64,000 bases of DNA. Origin: Sympetrum striolatum. Its lineage: Eukaryota > Arthropoda > Insecta > Odonata > Libellulidae. The position numbers and the translations under genes were made by a program. Numbering within the stretch: the stretch's first letter is position 1; every line of letters begins with the position of its first letter. The notes beneath the pieces were generated by a model that saw nothing but the letters and a program-made list of their open reading frames with translations, did not search any database and was not told the origin of the DNA. The DNA lies in assembly GCA_947579665.1 (NCBI GenBank), contig OX388349.1, positions 19,934,459-19,998,458 of the forward strand. Direction: 5' to 3'. This document shows, piece after piece, positions 25,620 to 35,839 of the stretch.

Positions 25620-26513
25620 ATGATATTTACATACGTATTACTAACGCTATTTCATTTAGAGGAAAACTTGTTATTAGATTTACTCATACACAATACTACT
25701 GTCCGCAATATTCCTATATTTTCAGACATTTCGCTACGTATATTCATACTTTCTCATTTATTTGTTCCCTTAATTCAGTATCTCGTTCAACATTATAACG
25801 CCATTTTTCTCCCAATAAAACCATACCTCCCTTTCTTCAAAATCTTTCATTTTCAATCAAAGTTTTCTTTTTTCTATAGTAATTATAATTTTCCTCGTTC
25901 TTTTGCCGTAGTCTATAGAGTAGAGGCTTATTTTCTTTTTCGTTTGAAATCTTTTTCCTTCTTTTATTTGGAGTATCAGTTATAAATTGCCCTCTTTCCC
26001 TGAAACGGTGTGCTCATTAATGCTAACAACTTTTGACATCCTTTTACTTAAGGTAACTGTACATTGGGTGTTAATAACAGGTAACAAAAGACTTCCTAAC
26101 CAGCTCCTTTTAAGACAAGATGTTGGCTCAATTTTGAATATTATCTGTTACGGGATAGGTCTTTCTGGTTTCTTCTCCAGAATTTTGTTTTTAATTAAAA
26201 CATGTAAGGACTATTTTTACCTGTAGAAGCTAATTTGACTTTGGAATGAAATTGTTTTAAGATAGACTGTTAGTGCAAAAAAATTATTCAAAAGAGACGA
26301 CAAGATTAATAGGGATGTGAATGTTTTGTCAGCTATTTCGATTTCAGGAAATTATGGAGATAAAATTTCACGTAAAGATTAATTCTGTGAAGTCCTTTTT
26401 GTATTAAAAAGATTATTTACAGAAATATAGTCATTGATATAGACAATCGGTAGTAAAATTTAATGAATTAAAGCTTCAGTTTTTTCAATTAATTTTTTCT
26501 TTCTACTCCTATA
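25620..26513. other. Non-coding sequence, no gene recognised
   Basis: A T-rich stretch gives a 121-codon + strand open frame (25620-25985) made largely of Phe, Leu, Ile and Tyr, as expected from base composition. No motif was seen. Confidence 0.45.
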
Positions 26514-26742
26514 TCCTTTCGGCCTGTGGCAGGGGGTGCATACCATGACTCTAATTCCTAAATCGATCACTTTTGTGGAAAAATAAATTATTAAATCGAT
26601 TCGTTTTAACAAATACTTCCTTGGTATGCTGGAACGTATCGTTTCAAAAATTCATTTTTTCCGCGAAGTATACGCGAAAGCAACCGTTTAGGAAAATAGA
26701 GTCAAGGTTGCACTCCCTGCCACACGCCGAAAGGCGGCTTAC
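26514..26742. repeat. Family B inverted-repeat element (MITE-like)
   Basis: The left end reads CCTTTCGGCCTGTGGCAGGG and the right end is the inverted form, CCCTGCCACACGCCGAAAGG followed by CGGCTTACAGGG. The similarity extends about 55 bp inward on both sides (GACTCTAATTCCTAAA against GACTCTATTTTCCTAAA in reverse complement). The middle carries TTCATTTTTTCCGCGAAGTA, which also occurs, inverted or direct, in the copies at 39432-39610 and 48981-49094. No open frame; a non-autonomous hairpin element. Confidence 0.75.
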
Positions 26743-27530
26743 AGGGTTCTTACATAGACATAGACATTGGTCTTCCTCGAATTTTTTGTAAGGCCTTCAT
26801 AATGTTTCATCCTTGTCCAATCATGCGTGTAGCCTTATCGATTATGTTCTATTATTTGCTAAGTGTTCTCTCTTTTTACGAGGCTTGTTCCATCAACATT
26901 TTGATTATCTGGTCATCCTAATAATAAAGACATTAAGACGCTTATTTCCGAACACAGAACAGTAGGAGTTGTAGGCTGCTCTTTGATTAGTCTGCTGGAA
27001 CTCCCGCTAAGTGCCTCTCTTCGACTCATCCAAGCATTTTCTCATTCAGTCACTCAAATCTTGGAACATCTCTATCGAGCTCTTAAACCCATATAGCCCA
27101 CTCTCTCGGCAGCTGAGGGAAGTTGAAAAAATAATATTTGAAGACGTACCGAAAGGCACTGCCCATCGCGTTTCAAAAGAGCAATCGCCGAAATTGTCGT
27201 CGTTGTGTTGTGAACAGGTGTGGGACGAACTAACGGGACATTCGCCCTCGAATCGATTCAGACATCCACATGCTCACAACTAGTTTCAGCAAAACGTCAT
27301 AAGTTAAGAGAGCTTTAAGCTCAGAGCTGCATGTCCATTTTACTATTGCTCTGACTTCCATTTCAACAGTATAAGGTCTTTATTAAGGCGAGATGGAAAT
27401 AGTCTCTTCTTCCATCTAACTTTTCGTCAATGATATTATATACATAAAAATACTTGTGTAGGTGAATAGAAATAGTGAGGAAACATTTAGAAGGAGTGGA
27501 AGTAAAAAAATAACCTAAGGTGTGATTACT
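26743..27530. other. Non-coding sequence, no gene recognised
   Basis: Nothing identifiable on either strand. A short open frame at 27011-27283 in a less AT-rich patch shows no domain. Confidence 0.4.
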
Positions 27531-27760
27531 TAGGAAAAAATATCCACTGCAGGAAAACACCAACAAGGAAGGGGGTGTGAAAAACCTTCGTAAATCTACT
27601 GATAGTACAAGCTAAAAGATTTAAAAGAAAGCTGCGTATGTCATGGAAATTAAAAAAGCAATTGAATAACGAAATTATAAAAATAATAATAAAATAAAAT
27701 GAAAATGAAAAATGGCAATAGAACACTATGAGAAAATTATAAATTTTACGAAAACTTTCG
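27531..27760 (+). repeat. Repeat C, copy 1
   Basis: CACTGCAGGAAAACACCAAC, AAGGAAGG, AAAACCTTCGTAAATCTAC, TGATAGTACAAGC and AAAGCTGCGTATGTCATGGA follow one another. They match, in the same order, the reverse complement of 53766-53978 (CACTGCAGGATAACACCAAT, AAGGAAGGTTGG, AAACCTTAGCAAACCTACTG, ATAGTACAAGC, AAAGCTACGTATAGCATGG). Because of this, both copies have similar open frames on the antisense strand. I read this as shared repeat DNA and not two genes. The left boundary is set by where similarity starts; the right one is approximate. Confidence 0.75.
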
Positions 27761-28377
27761 AAGAATAAGAATAGTTTATTTAGAAAATGGTACATCTTAT
27801 CGTATTGCGAAAGTATTGATTCGTATCGTATTGCGTTGGATGACTTAACATTAAAAAATCAACTCTCACATCCACCAAACTATCAATTTCTCCCACGGAG
27901 TAGACCTACATATTTATTTTCACCTTTATTTCCCGCAATTATTTCTATTTCATTTTAATTAATCTAATTCATTTTTATGTAATACAAATATTATGCTCAC
28001 ATTTTATCACTATTGTATTAATATTTAATGAAAGTGATGATTTAATAGAAAGCACATCTTCGGGATTAATTAAAAATATTACTCAAAGTAAATTTTCGAA
28101 TAAGCATTCAAAGCTGTAATTTTATTAATTTGTGAATTCTATCGTTACGAACAGAATAGTTTTTAATAAATACATTATACTTATTTTTTATACAGTGAAT
28201 TTCCACTACAAATTATTGTGAGCGTTCAGTACTTGGTTTAACCAATAAAATAATATCCACAAAGGTTTCCTCGCCTAATCAAACATTCCTCTCTCATCCA
28301 ACATCACATGCCCCCCATTTCTAAGCGCCCTGGGCAACCGCCCGGCTCACCTATGTTTTAGTTAGGCTCTGTCTCGA

Positions 28378-28862
28378 AGGCTGGATGATTCCTCTACTCC
28401 ACCATTAGCTAACACAAACTTCGGAGAGCCTTACTTGGGAAGGTTAGGATTGAGGCTGTGTTTTCTCGCTGAGACAATATGCTACGAGTGGAGAAAGCCC
28501 CAAGTACAGTGCAATGACCCTGTAAACAACAGCTTTCGTAGCAATCAATAAGTCGTAGACAAAGAGAATCTCATTACTCAGCATCTCCTAAGCCTCAGGT
28601 ATAAACAAGGCAGAGATTAAAATTAGTGAAATTTACTAGTTTCTGTAAGGACTCCCGAATCTCCAAGTGGGCAACGCTTTCGGATACAGTGAAAGTGGAC
28701 CCGGGTTCGATTCCCGGTGGGAGCCCATGTGTGAAATGACCTAACCTGTCGAAGCTCTTTTAAGAAACAACAACTAGTTTCTGTATAACTTTCCAAAGGA
28801 TAAATGAATGATAATCTATTCACAGAGATAGTATGGCACTTCATTTATGTATTGTCTGTGAA
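28378..28862 (+). repeat. Long SINE family copy, interrupted by a nested SINE
   Basis: The first part (CCTTACTTGGGAAGGTTAGG, GAGACAATATGCTACGAGTGG, AAGCCCCAAGTACAGTGCAA) resembles the copy at 49600-49830. The end (AGCCTCAGGTATAAACAA, TTAGTGAAATTTACTAG, then after the insertion TAACTTTCCAAAGGATAAAT) is paralogous to 29341-29463. A 125-bp tRNA-like SINE sits inside at 28648-28772. Confidence 0.65.
28648..28772 (+). mobile_element. 125-bp tRNA-derived SINE with 13-nt target duplication
   Basis: The insertion is flanked by ACTAGTTTCTGTA at 28635-28647 and again at 28773-28785. Removing it and one flank restores continuity with the uninterrupted paralogue at about 29370-29463. The element starts with a tRNA-like head (ACTCCCGAATCTCCAAGTGG, then B box GGTTCGATTCC, then CCGGTGGGAGCCC). 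CCC GAGT / GGGAGC-type acceptor pairing is nearly complete. About 45 nt of body follow, ending in TTAAGAAACAACA with no poly-A. The T-arm and acceptor half recurs on the - strand at 53513-53540. Confidence 0.85.
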
Positions 28863-28875
28863 GTATTCATCCGAA

Positions 28876-29333
28876 AGCTGGTTGGTTTCTCACCCCCTCT
28901 GACATAAGTTACTAAGAACTTGCAGAGAGGAATGAGGTTTCTTTAGTCAGGATGAGGAGTGGGGTGTTTTGCCCTTGCTTTCCTCTCTGAGCCAGAATGC
29001 TATAAGCGGAACATTTCCACGCAGGTGAAGCACAAAGACTCTATGTCCATAGTCCATAAAAATAGACCTTGATAAGTGCAATTATTCACTCATACCTCGG
29101 AAGCTTTCATTTTACCACAGCCATGATCAAGTCTGAAAAAGTAAATGTGTGATACAATTTTCTCTATTATGTACCAAATGACAAATGAATATATTCCAGG
29201 AACAATTAAACACAATGTATTCAATTCCACAACTTTTTAATGGAATGGATGGATCCAGTAATGGAATTCTACAAAGTGACGGCTGCTACCATTGAGCTTA
29301 TGAATATATTCCATTTGTGACAATATGGTAGCA
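28876..29333 (+). repeat. Long SINE family copy with a 101-bp insertion
   Basis: It matches the copy at 34185-34545 over CACCCCCTCTG, CTTGCAGAGAGGAATGAGGT, AGGATGAGGAGTG, GCCCTTGCTTT, GTGAAGCACAA, GACCTTGAT, TACCAAATGAC and AATATGGTAGCAG. Between the last two words this copy carries 101 extra bases (29199-29299). They are flanked by the 14-nt direct repeat ATGAATATATTCCA (29185-29198 and 29300-29313). The other copy shows the uninterrupted arrangement at exactly the expected length. The tRNA-like head seen at 34052 is absent here. Confidence 0.8.
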
Positions 29334-29340
29334 GGAAAAT

Positions 29341-29463
29341 CTCTCAAGCCTCAGCCATAAACAATGCTAAGAATAAAATTAGTGAAATATACTAGATTCT
29401 GTATAGCTTACCAAATGATAAATGAGCATGATTCAATCCATCAAGATGGCATAGAAGTTCAAG
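29341..29463 (+). repeat. Long SINE family, 3' end fragment
   Basis: CTCAAGCCTCAGCCATAAAC, AAAATTAGTGAAATATACTA and GATTCTGTATAGCTTACC match the interrupted copy at 28587-28862. This makes the fragment the natural empty-site comparison for the nested 125-bp SINE. Confidence 0.7.
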
Positions 29464-32400
29464 GATAATATGTACAATCAATAAAAAAGAGGAAAATGCG
29501 TAAGGTTTGAAAAGGGAAGTGATATACTCGATGGAAAGGCAGGAGTCGATGAATAGATTAAGTTTCCCCAAAAGCAAAAGGTGTCCTTGGGCCTCCCACG
29601 CATGCAGACCTCAACGGGTGCCATTCATGAGGGCGGCGAGAGTGGGCAAACGAGGACGAGTGAAGGCGGGAGAAACACGCTCCGCGTTTTTCAACTTTTT
29701 CATCTCGGCCTCCATTTGAAGTCTAGGATAGAATCTCGGCGACCATTTCGGAGGAGAGACAAAAGAAAGCTAAGCGCCGTCGAGTGCACACAAAGGCAAG
29801 GAGTAAAAGCGATGAATGGGATGCTTCTCGGAGACTGCGAAAAAAAGAGAAAACAAAAGAAAGGACGACGATTTCCGTCTCTTTGACTGCAGCGCCATTT
29901 GAGGACGCTAATGGCGGACGGCGGAGGAACTAGCGCTCAGGTTTAATTTCGATACTACGGGATGCGTTTTTTTATTTCAAACGGAGAAACCGAAGTGTTG
30001 GACATCTACAAATACAATTGGAAACATCCAGCGTATGTAAAATCAAAATAGTTTATTTTTGAAAACCATCACCGATCTTCAGATAAAGTCAACGTCGGCA
30101 CTCTGTTTTATTCTGAAGTTGTATTTCTTTTGACTGAAGCAGTGAAACACTAACTACGTTCCGCAAACCAGACTGTCCTAAAAAAAAACATAAATATCAT
30201 AAATCTCTCTCAGGCCCTTATGATGGATTCTTGAACACTGTTTATTTTCTATAAAGTCGCAAATATTTTAAAACATTGATTATATATAATCAGTTAATGA
30301 TTTGGATTTTATTTTTCAATTTCCCATGATACTCTGCTACGACGCCTTTAATTTTATCAATCCATAATCATTTTTTATAGATTTGATGTAATGTAGACTA
30401 GATATGAAAAATGTTCAAAAACGTATTTCTTGAAATAAACTTAAAATAATACGACCCTTCTCTGAGAAAAGTGATGTAAGTCCCGCTGGTAGTAAGACCG
30501 TTGGGGGCTCTCACCAAAGAAAATGCTTTTTGACGTTATCTAAAAGTATTCCTAAAAGTACGAATTGAAAGACCGCCTTTAGCTGTACCTTTTCTGTGAA
30601 AGAGCGCACAAAGGTAATGAGAATATATTAAATCGTTCTAAAAGTTCACGAAAGTTAAATCGTTTAAAAAGTTCATGAAAAATCCTCTTTTAGTTCCAAG
30701 GGATTATTTCTACATCTCTTTGTAGTTCGATATAGTTATGCATCGTCATTTATTGTAATGGTATTGTTAGGGCTTTTCATTTTTACATTGTTAGTGAATA
30801 TTTATTTATTATTCATTAATGGGATGTGTCATTGTGTGGGTTTATTATTATTACATTGTCGGTGCATATATATTTATTATTCTTTCTAGGGTTGTGATAT
30901 TGTTGGACTATTTCATTGTTACACTGTCAGTCCTTGCAGCAGTGCTGCATGACTGTATTGTTCTCTTTATCTTCAAGTATCGGAAAAGCGGTACAGCTTG
31001 TCTCCTGGAACTTTTCGAACGCCTTGCAATTGAGAAATCGATAGGATTGCCCACTGGGACCAGTCTCCTAGCCAATCCGCCCATGCTTTTAATTTTCTGC
31101 TCAAAATCACATGATCAACTCCATTGCGTCATCGGTGAGCCGCTCACTTTGCTCTTCTTTTGTGCGAGTTGTCCATTCCTCGGCAGATTGTTGGCCGTTG
31201 AAATTTCGGTCTTCAAAATTGCGTGTCAAAAGCCTGTGGAAGGATTTCGCGGATATGTTTAAACTGTAGCGGAGTTGGGTTCTTTTTTTGCGTGCCTCTG
31301 TCACTTACACTTCTCCCTGTTCAGCCGTTGTTCGCGTAGATTGTTTTTCTCCTTGTTTGGCCTCCGTGTTTGTAAAGGTTTCGCCTCTCCCCAAGTCATG
31401 TTTCCCTCTTTGAAATTCGGCCCTTTGAGATGGATGAGATTTGGGAAACTCCAGAGGACAGAAGAAGTGGAGCGGAAAGAAAAAAATAGACTGCCTCAAA
31501 CGAGGATTGTCTTCTTCAATACGGAAAAAACAGTTGTTAACATCCGAATGGTTGAAACTAAAGAGGAATTCATAAATAGCTTCAAACGGACCCAAAATGG
31601 CGAAAAGAAAGAAACGGAGAGTTGAAGCTTTTGAAGATGAGGTGTAGCAGAAATGTATGTCTACGGTGGATAGAAGGGGTCATAAGCTAACAAAGGAAAG
31701 GTCAACTCTTCTAATTACGAGCAGGACTTCAATTTGATTATCAAGTTACGGATATAATCTATTTAAATGATTTCAACTTTGTTATACACACGGATATGCC
31801 CCTTTTAAGTAACCGTCCTATTGTAAATTACGTATTGATGTAGGAGCATTGTCATGAGACTAATTGTTAGGGCTAATGTAAAGGTTACAACAATTAATTC
31901 ACATTTCCTTAAACAAAGGGGCAATAATAATTCAACAATGTCCATGTAAGTTAAAATAGAATCTCTATTTATAGTACAACAATAGCAGCTCGATAACAAT
32001 AACAATTCGAACATGTTGCTATAAAAAGGGGTACAGCAAGCATTATTATCATTTAATCTAGTTGCCGTAAATATATTTTCAATAAACAATACAATCTGCA
32101 AGCAAGTTTCTATATCAGTGCAAATTCGTTTGCTTTATTCCAGTTTATATCAACAATATAAAAATGCAGCCACGTTGTCATAAACGCAGAATACCCCCAC
32201 GGTGAGAATGTTCGAAGTCTCTTTTAGCTCAAAGAAAGAAAAATCTTGCATCTGATTAACTGTCAGTGAATATGAATGGAATGTAGGCATGGCTAGAGTT
32301 TACTTCCTCTACATAGAAGTAAAGATGGAGGAGTAGAGGAAGACATAGGCTGCAATGTTAATAATAGATAAAGAATTATGTTTGAGCTAGCAGTTACGAG

Positions 32401-34050
32401 GAAATAAAGAGAATGGCTTGACAGGGAGGGATAGGAAATTTATGCATGCTAACCAATGAGGAGGTTGATGACAAGAAGTATATGGGAGAAAATCCGCGTG
32501 GGTTGTTGGTCATACGATAAGCAGTTCCTCCACCGACCTCGCGCTTGAAGGTCTCCTCAGCGAAGATGTATGGCGAGAAATAGTGTTGTCGTTTTAGAGT
32601 TGGGTTGTACGTTCACTATGGAGTACGTCAGAGTTTCCGTCTATACCCTACATTCTCCTGTATATCATCCTATTAGGTTATCAATCCGAAGGTTGATCTA
32701 TCTCCAAGCCATCCTTCGCCCTGCCAATCGCTTTGATCATAAATTTTACGTAACGTTGACTAACGTAATTTATTCTAACATGATTCCTTCCCTTCACCAC
32801 TCCTGCAGGTTGATATTGCCATATTAAGCACCTAAATGATATTAATCTTCTTTCTATCAACAATTTTCCCCTCATTTGCCCTAATAAGGATCTTTTCATC
32901 TGTTACTATTCCATTGCAAGTAATCTATCAAGCAAAGTAGTTATCCGAAAGATTTAGCTAGCAAGTAGCTGACCAATCGATGACATTGATCACTTTATCT
33001 CAGGGTAACATACAATAGTTGGAATGATAACCTGGAGAGCGTAGCTCAATCAGAAAGAGAATGCTATAAAATAGCCTTTAATATCATCCATTTTCAGTAT
33101 CATTTCTTCTTTTAGTCATAGAAAAAATGTCTAAACAAAAATATGTATGAGTTAGAAGAAGGAATATAATCCTTAAGGGAAATAATCCTGGAAGTACGAT
33201 CATAAAAATGTTATCATCTAATGAGAAGCCCTTAATTGCGCTATTGTATACTCGATCTCCCAAATTAAATCATAAAATCACTCATACTTTTATTCTACTG
33301 CTAGTACCATTGTTACATAATGCGGCATTTTCAACAATCAACAGTTCCTTCTAATTTCCATCGTTACAACTACAACAATATCAACGGAGTTTCTGTAACG
33401 AATAGCTAATTAAGACATAGCTTAGCGTCTCCCAATTGTTGTATGAAATGAAAATGTAACCATATTTAATCCCACATTGTTGAAACAATTGACCTCAATT
33501 ATCAAATATAATGCAGAAAAATTTTAAATGTTTTCTTTAACTTTTCATAATCTCGTTTCGCCAAGTCCAGCTTAACAAATTCTTCTGTTTGCATTTATTT
33601 TAGTCTGAGGCGGTCACAGAAGTTTCCGACTCGTTGATTGGTGCGTCCTGTGGAGGCAGTTTCTTCAGCTTTATGTCGCCCCTGTTTAGGTGTTAGAATT
33701 TGTTTGCTCCGCGTGTGTCGTTTGCCCTTAACGACCTCAACCGCTCCCTCTCTTCCTTGGGATTACTTTCTTCAACAAGGCGCTTCTTTAAGGCAATACA
33801 ATTATCCGCTCGGATGAAGTTAGCATCAAATCCAGGGCAATGGGTTCCGACCCCAATTGGGGTACGAGTGGGTGTGAGAGATTGCCGTATTGGTAGTAAG
33901 ATGTAATCAATGGCGTGCTTCGTGAATTGCCACTTTGAACTCAATTATCAAGTTTAGTGATTCACTGACGGTCGTTGAAATTACTAATACTTTTATCCAA
34001 GAATATATGGATGTGAGTTAATTCGAAGTGACTTGAACGTTAGAATGTTT
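29464..34050. other. Non-coding sequence, no gene recognised
   Basis: GC-richer blocks at about 29580-29950 and 31000-31560 stand out but contain no recognised domain. The longest open frame (30819-31262, 147 codons) begins over imperfect direct repeats (TTACATTGTTAGTGAATATT / TTACATTGTCGGTGCATATA) and is hydrophobic by composition. CAACAAT-type words cluster at about 31900-32160 and 33300-33490. An A-box-like GCGTAGCTCAATCAG lies at about 33041 without a matching B box. Confidence 0.4.
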
Positions 34051-34051
34051 T

Positions 34052-34560
34052 GACGTGGTTGTTCAGTGATTAGGGCACACACATGAAATTTATCTGAGAC
34101 CGGAGACCTCGGTTCGAGCCCAGTCTTTCTTCATGACTGTTACTCTTGGATTTTCCTCTAAACTCACCAAGTAATACAGCCCAGTTGATGCCTCACCCCC
34201 TCTGGGATATGCTGCTAAGAGCTTGCAGAGAGGAATGAGGTTTACTAGGCAGGATGAGGAGTGAGGTAGATTGCCCTTGCTTTACTCACTGAGTCAGAAT
34301 GATATAAGCAGAACATGTCCACGCAAGTGAAGCACAATGACTCTATTAGTAACACTTTTCTTGGCATTCCGTAAGGAAAGACCTTGATCAGTGCAATTTT
34401 TCACTCATACCTTAGTTTTATTCATTTCATCACAGACATGATCAATGCTGTGAGAATAGCGTATAAAAGGTACATTTTTCTCTATACTGTACCAAATGAC
34501 TAATGAAAATATTTCATTCATTAGAATATGGTAGCAGAAACCAATATCCATCAACTATAG
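34052..34560 (+). mobile_element. Long tRNA-headed SINE, most complete copy
   Basis: The head reads GTGGTTGTTCAGTGATTAGG and, about 40 nt later, CGGTTCGAGCCC. That is the A-box and B-box layout of a tRNA-derived pol III promoter. The body (CACCCCCTCTGGGATATGCT onward) is shared with 28876-29333 and more weakly with 28378-28862, 49600-49830 and 60070-60131. The total length of about 0.5 kb is long for a SINE. No coding capacity and no clear flanking duplication. Confidence 0.7.
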
Positions 34561-34950
34561 GAGAATATTGTAAAATATCTCGCTTAATCACAAAACTGCT
34601 TTCCTAAAACCAGTGGCGTGTGACGAAGAATAACATCGCTCCAATTTCCTTAATGAATCTTTTAGCTCTGTATATTTCTAGTGAATAAAAAATAGTGAAA
34701 GCAAGCCTTCTTTTTTGAAAACGATAAATTGCGGGATCATCTTTTAAATGGTGTTTAAGTGCAGCGGTAAGGTTGATTTGACAAATTGGTTTGATGAATG
34801 GAAGCATAATGACTAAAATGATGCGTGGGAAGAAGTTGAATGGAAGTGAAATATCGAGAAAATCTGGTGTAATGCTGTGAATGAGATTCTGGAGAGATTT
34901 ACTTAGTTTTAAGACCAAATTAGAATGTATGAAGACATATATGGAATAGA

Positions 34951-35270
34951 GCTTTAAAATTTCCAATAACCGTCTTTGTCGGCGTTCCTTGTCCTATACC
35001 CCGGTATTCCGAGGAAACAAGATAGGAATACCGCACTTTTAAGCTTTTTGAGAGCTAAGCTCTTCTCGTCAGAAGTAATAAAATACTTTTGGCAGTGGTA
35101 ATTCTACCATTGGTATTTATTACCCCTGTCGAGGAGATGAAGGCGCTTTGGGTATCTTAAAAGAGCGGCATTCCTTTCTGGTTTTCTCTTAATACCGGTG
35201 AATGAGACGAGGAACGCCGACAAAGACGGCTATTGGAGATTTAATACCTCTAATTCATTAACAGCCGTTA
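34951..35270. repeat. Family A hairpin element, full-length copy
   Basis: The left arm (CTTTAAAATTTCCAATAACC, GTCTTTGTCGGCGTTCC, CCCCGGTATTCCGAG) is inverted on the right (ATACCGGTGAATGAGACGAG, GAACGCCGACAAAGACGG, CTATTGGAGATTTAA). Pairing continues inward past AATACCGCACTTTTAAG / CTTAAAAGAGCGGCATTCC, so most of the element can fold into one hairpin. Related copies are at 2000-2096 and 51266-51444. No open frame. Confidence 0.8.
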
Positions 35271-35281
35271 ACCAGATTTTC

Positions 35282-35839
35282 GGTTAATGGTAGATATCTA
35301 GGGGTTTCACTGTTACTTTTTTCAGGTAGAAATTTGGAGGGTCACCATCCTAATCCGGACCCTTAGCTCGCCTTCGCAGCTCAGGAGCCCCCGACCTTCC
35401 CATCAGGGGGTACTATAAAAGAACTGACCGCGTGGAATAAGATTTAAAAAGTTATAAACAATTCAAATGAGCAACAATTTATTATCTTCGTCGTCTCACT
35501 CGTCCAAAGAGATAAACAAGCGTCTTTTAATCGACGTTCTACGATGAAAATTAAGATTTTTCGTGATTTTGCTAGAAATGATCCGTTGGCACACGGCAAC
35601 GTTGCCGTTTGCGTGTATAAGATATGTGTGGCGAGATAACAAATTGTTGCTCATTTGAATTGTTAATAACTTTGTAGATCGTATTCTACGCGGTCAGTTT
35701 TTTTATGGTACCCCCTGATGGGAAGGTTGGGCGCTCCTGAGCTGCGAAGGCGAGCTAAGTTTTCGGATTAGGACGGAGACCCTCCAAATTTCTACCTGAA
35801 AAAAGTAATGGTGAAACCCCCAGATATCTACCACTAACC
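35282..35839. repeat. Large foldback element, about 210-bp inverted arms
   Basis: Left arm 35282-35492 and right arm 35630-35839 are inverted copies with scattered mismatches. Matching blocks include TAGATATCTAGGGGTTTCAC / GTGAAACCCCCAGATATCTA, AGCTCGCCTTCGCAGCTCAG and CAATTCAAATGAGCAACAAT. The roughly 137-bp centre has its own perfect 14-nt palindrome CGGCAACGTTGCCG (35594-35607). It starts only about a dozen bases after the family A hairpin ends. No coding capacity. Confidence 0.9.

Noticed and set aside
30819..31262. 147-codon + strand open frame with hydrophobic N-terminus
   Set aside because: It begins in imperfect direct repeats and a TA/TTA-rich stretch, so hydrophobicity follows from composition; no motif was seen.
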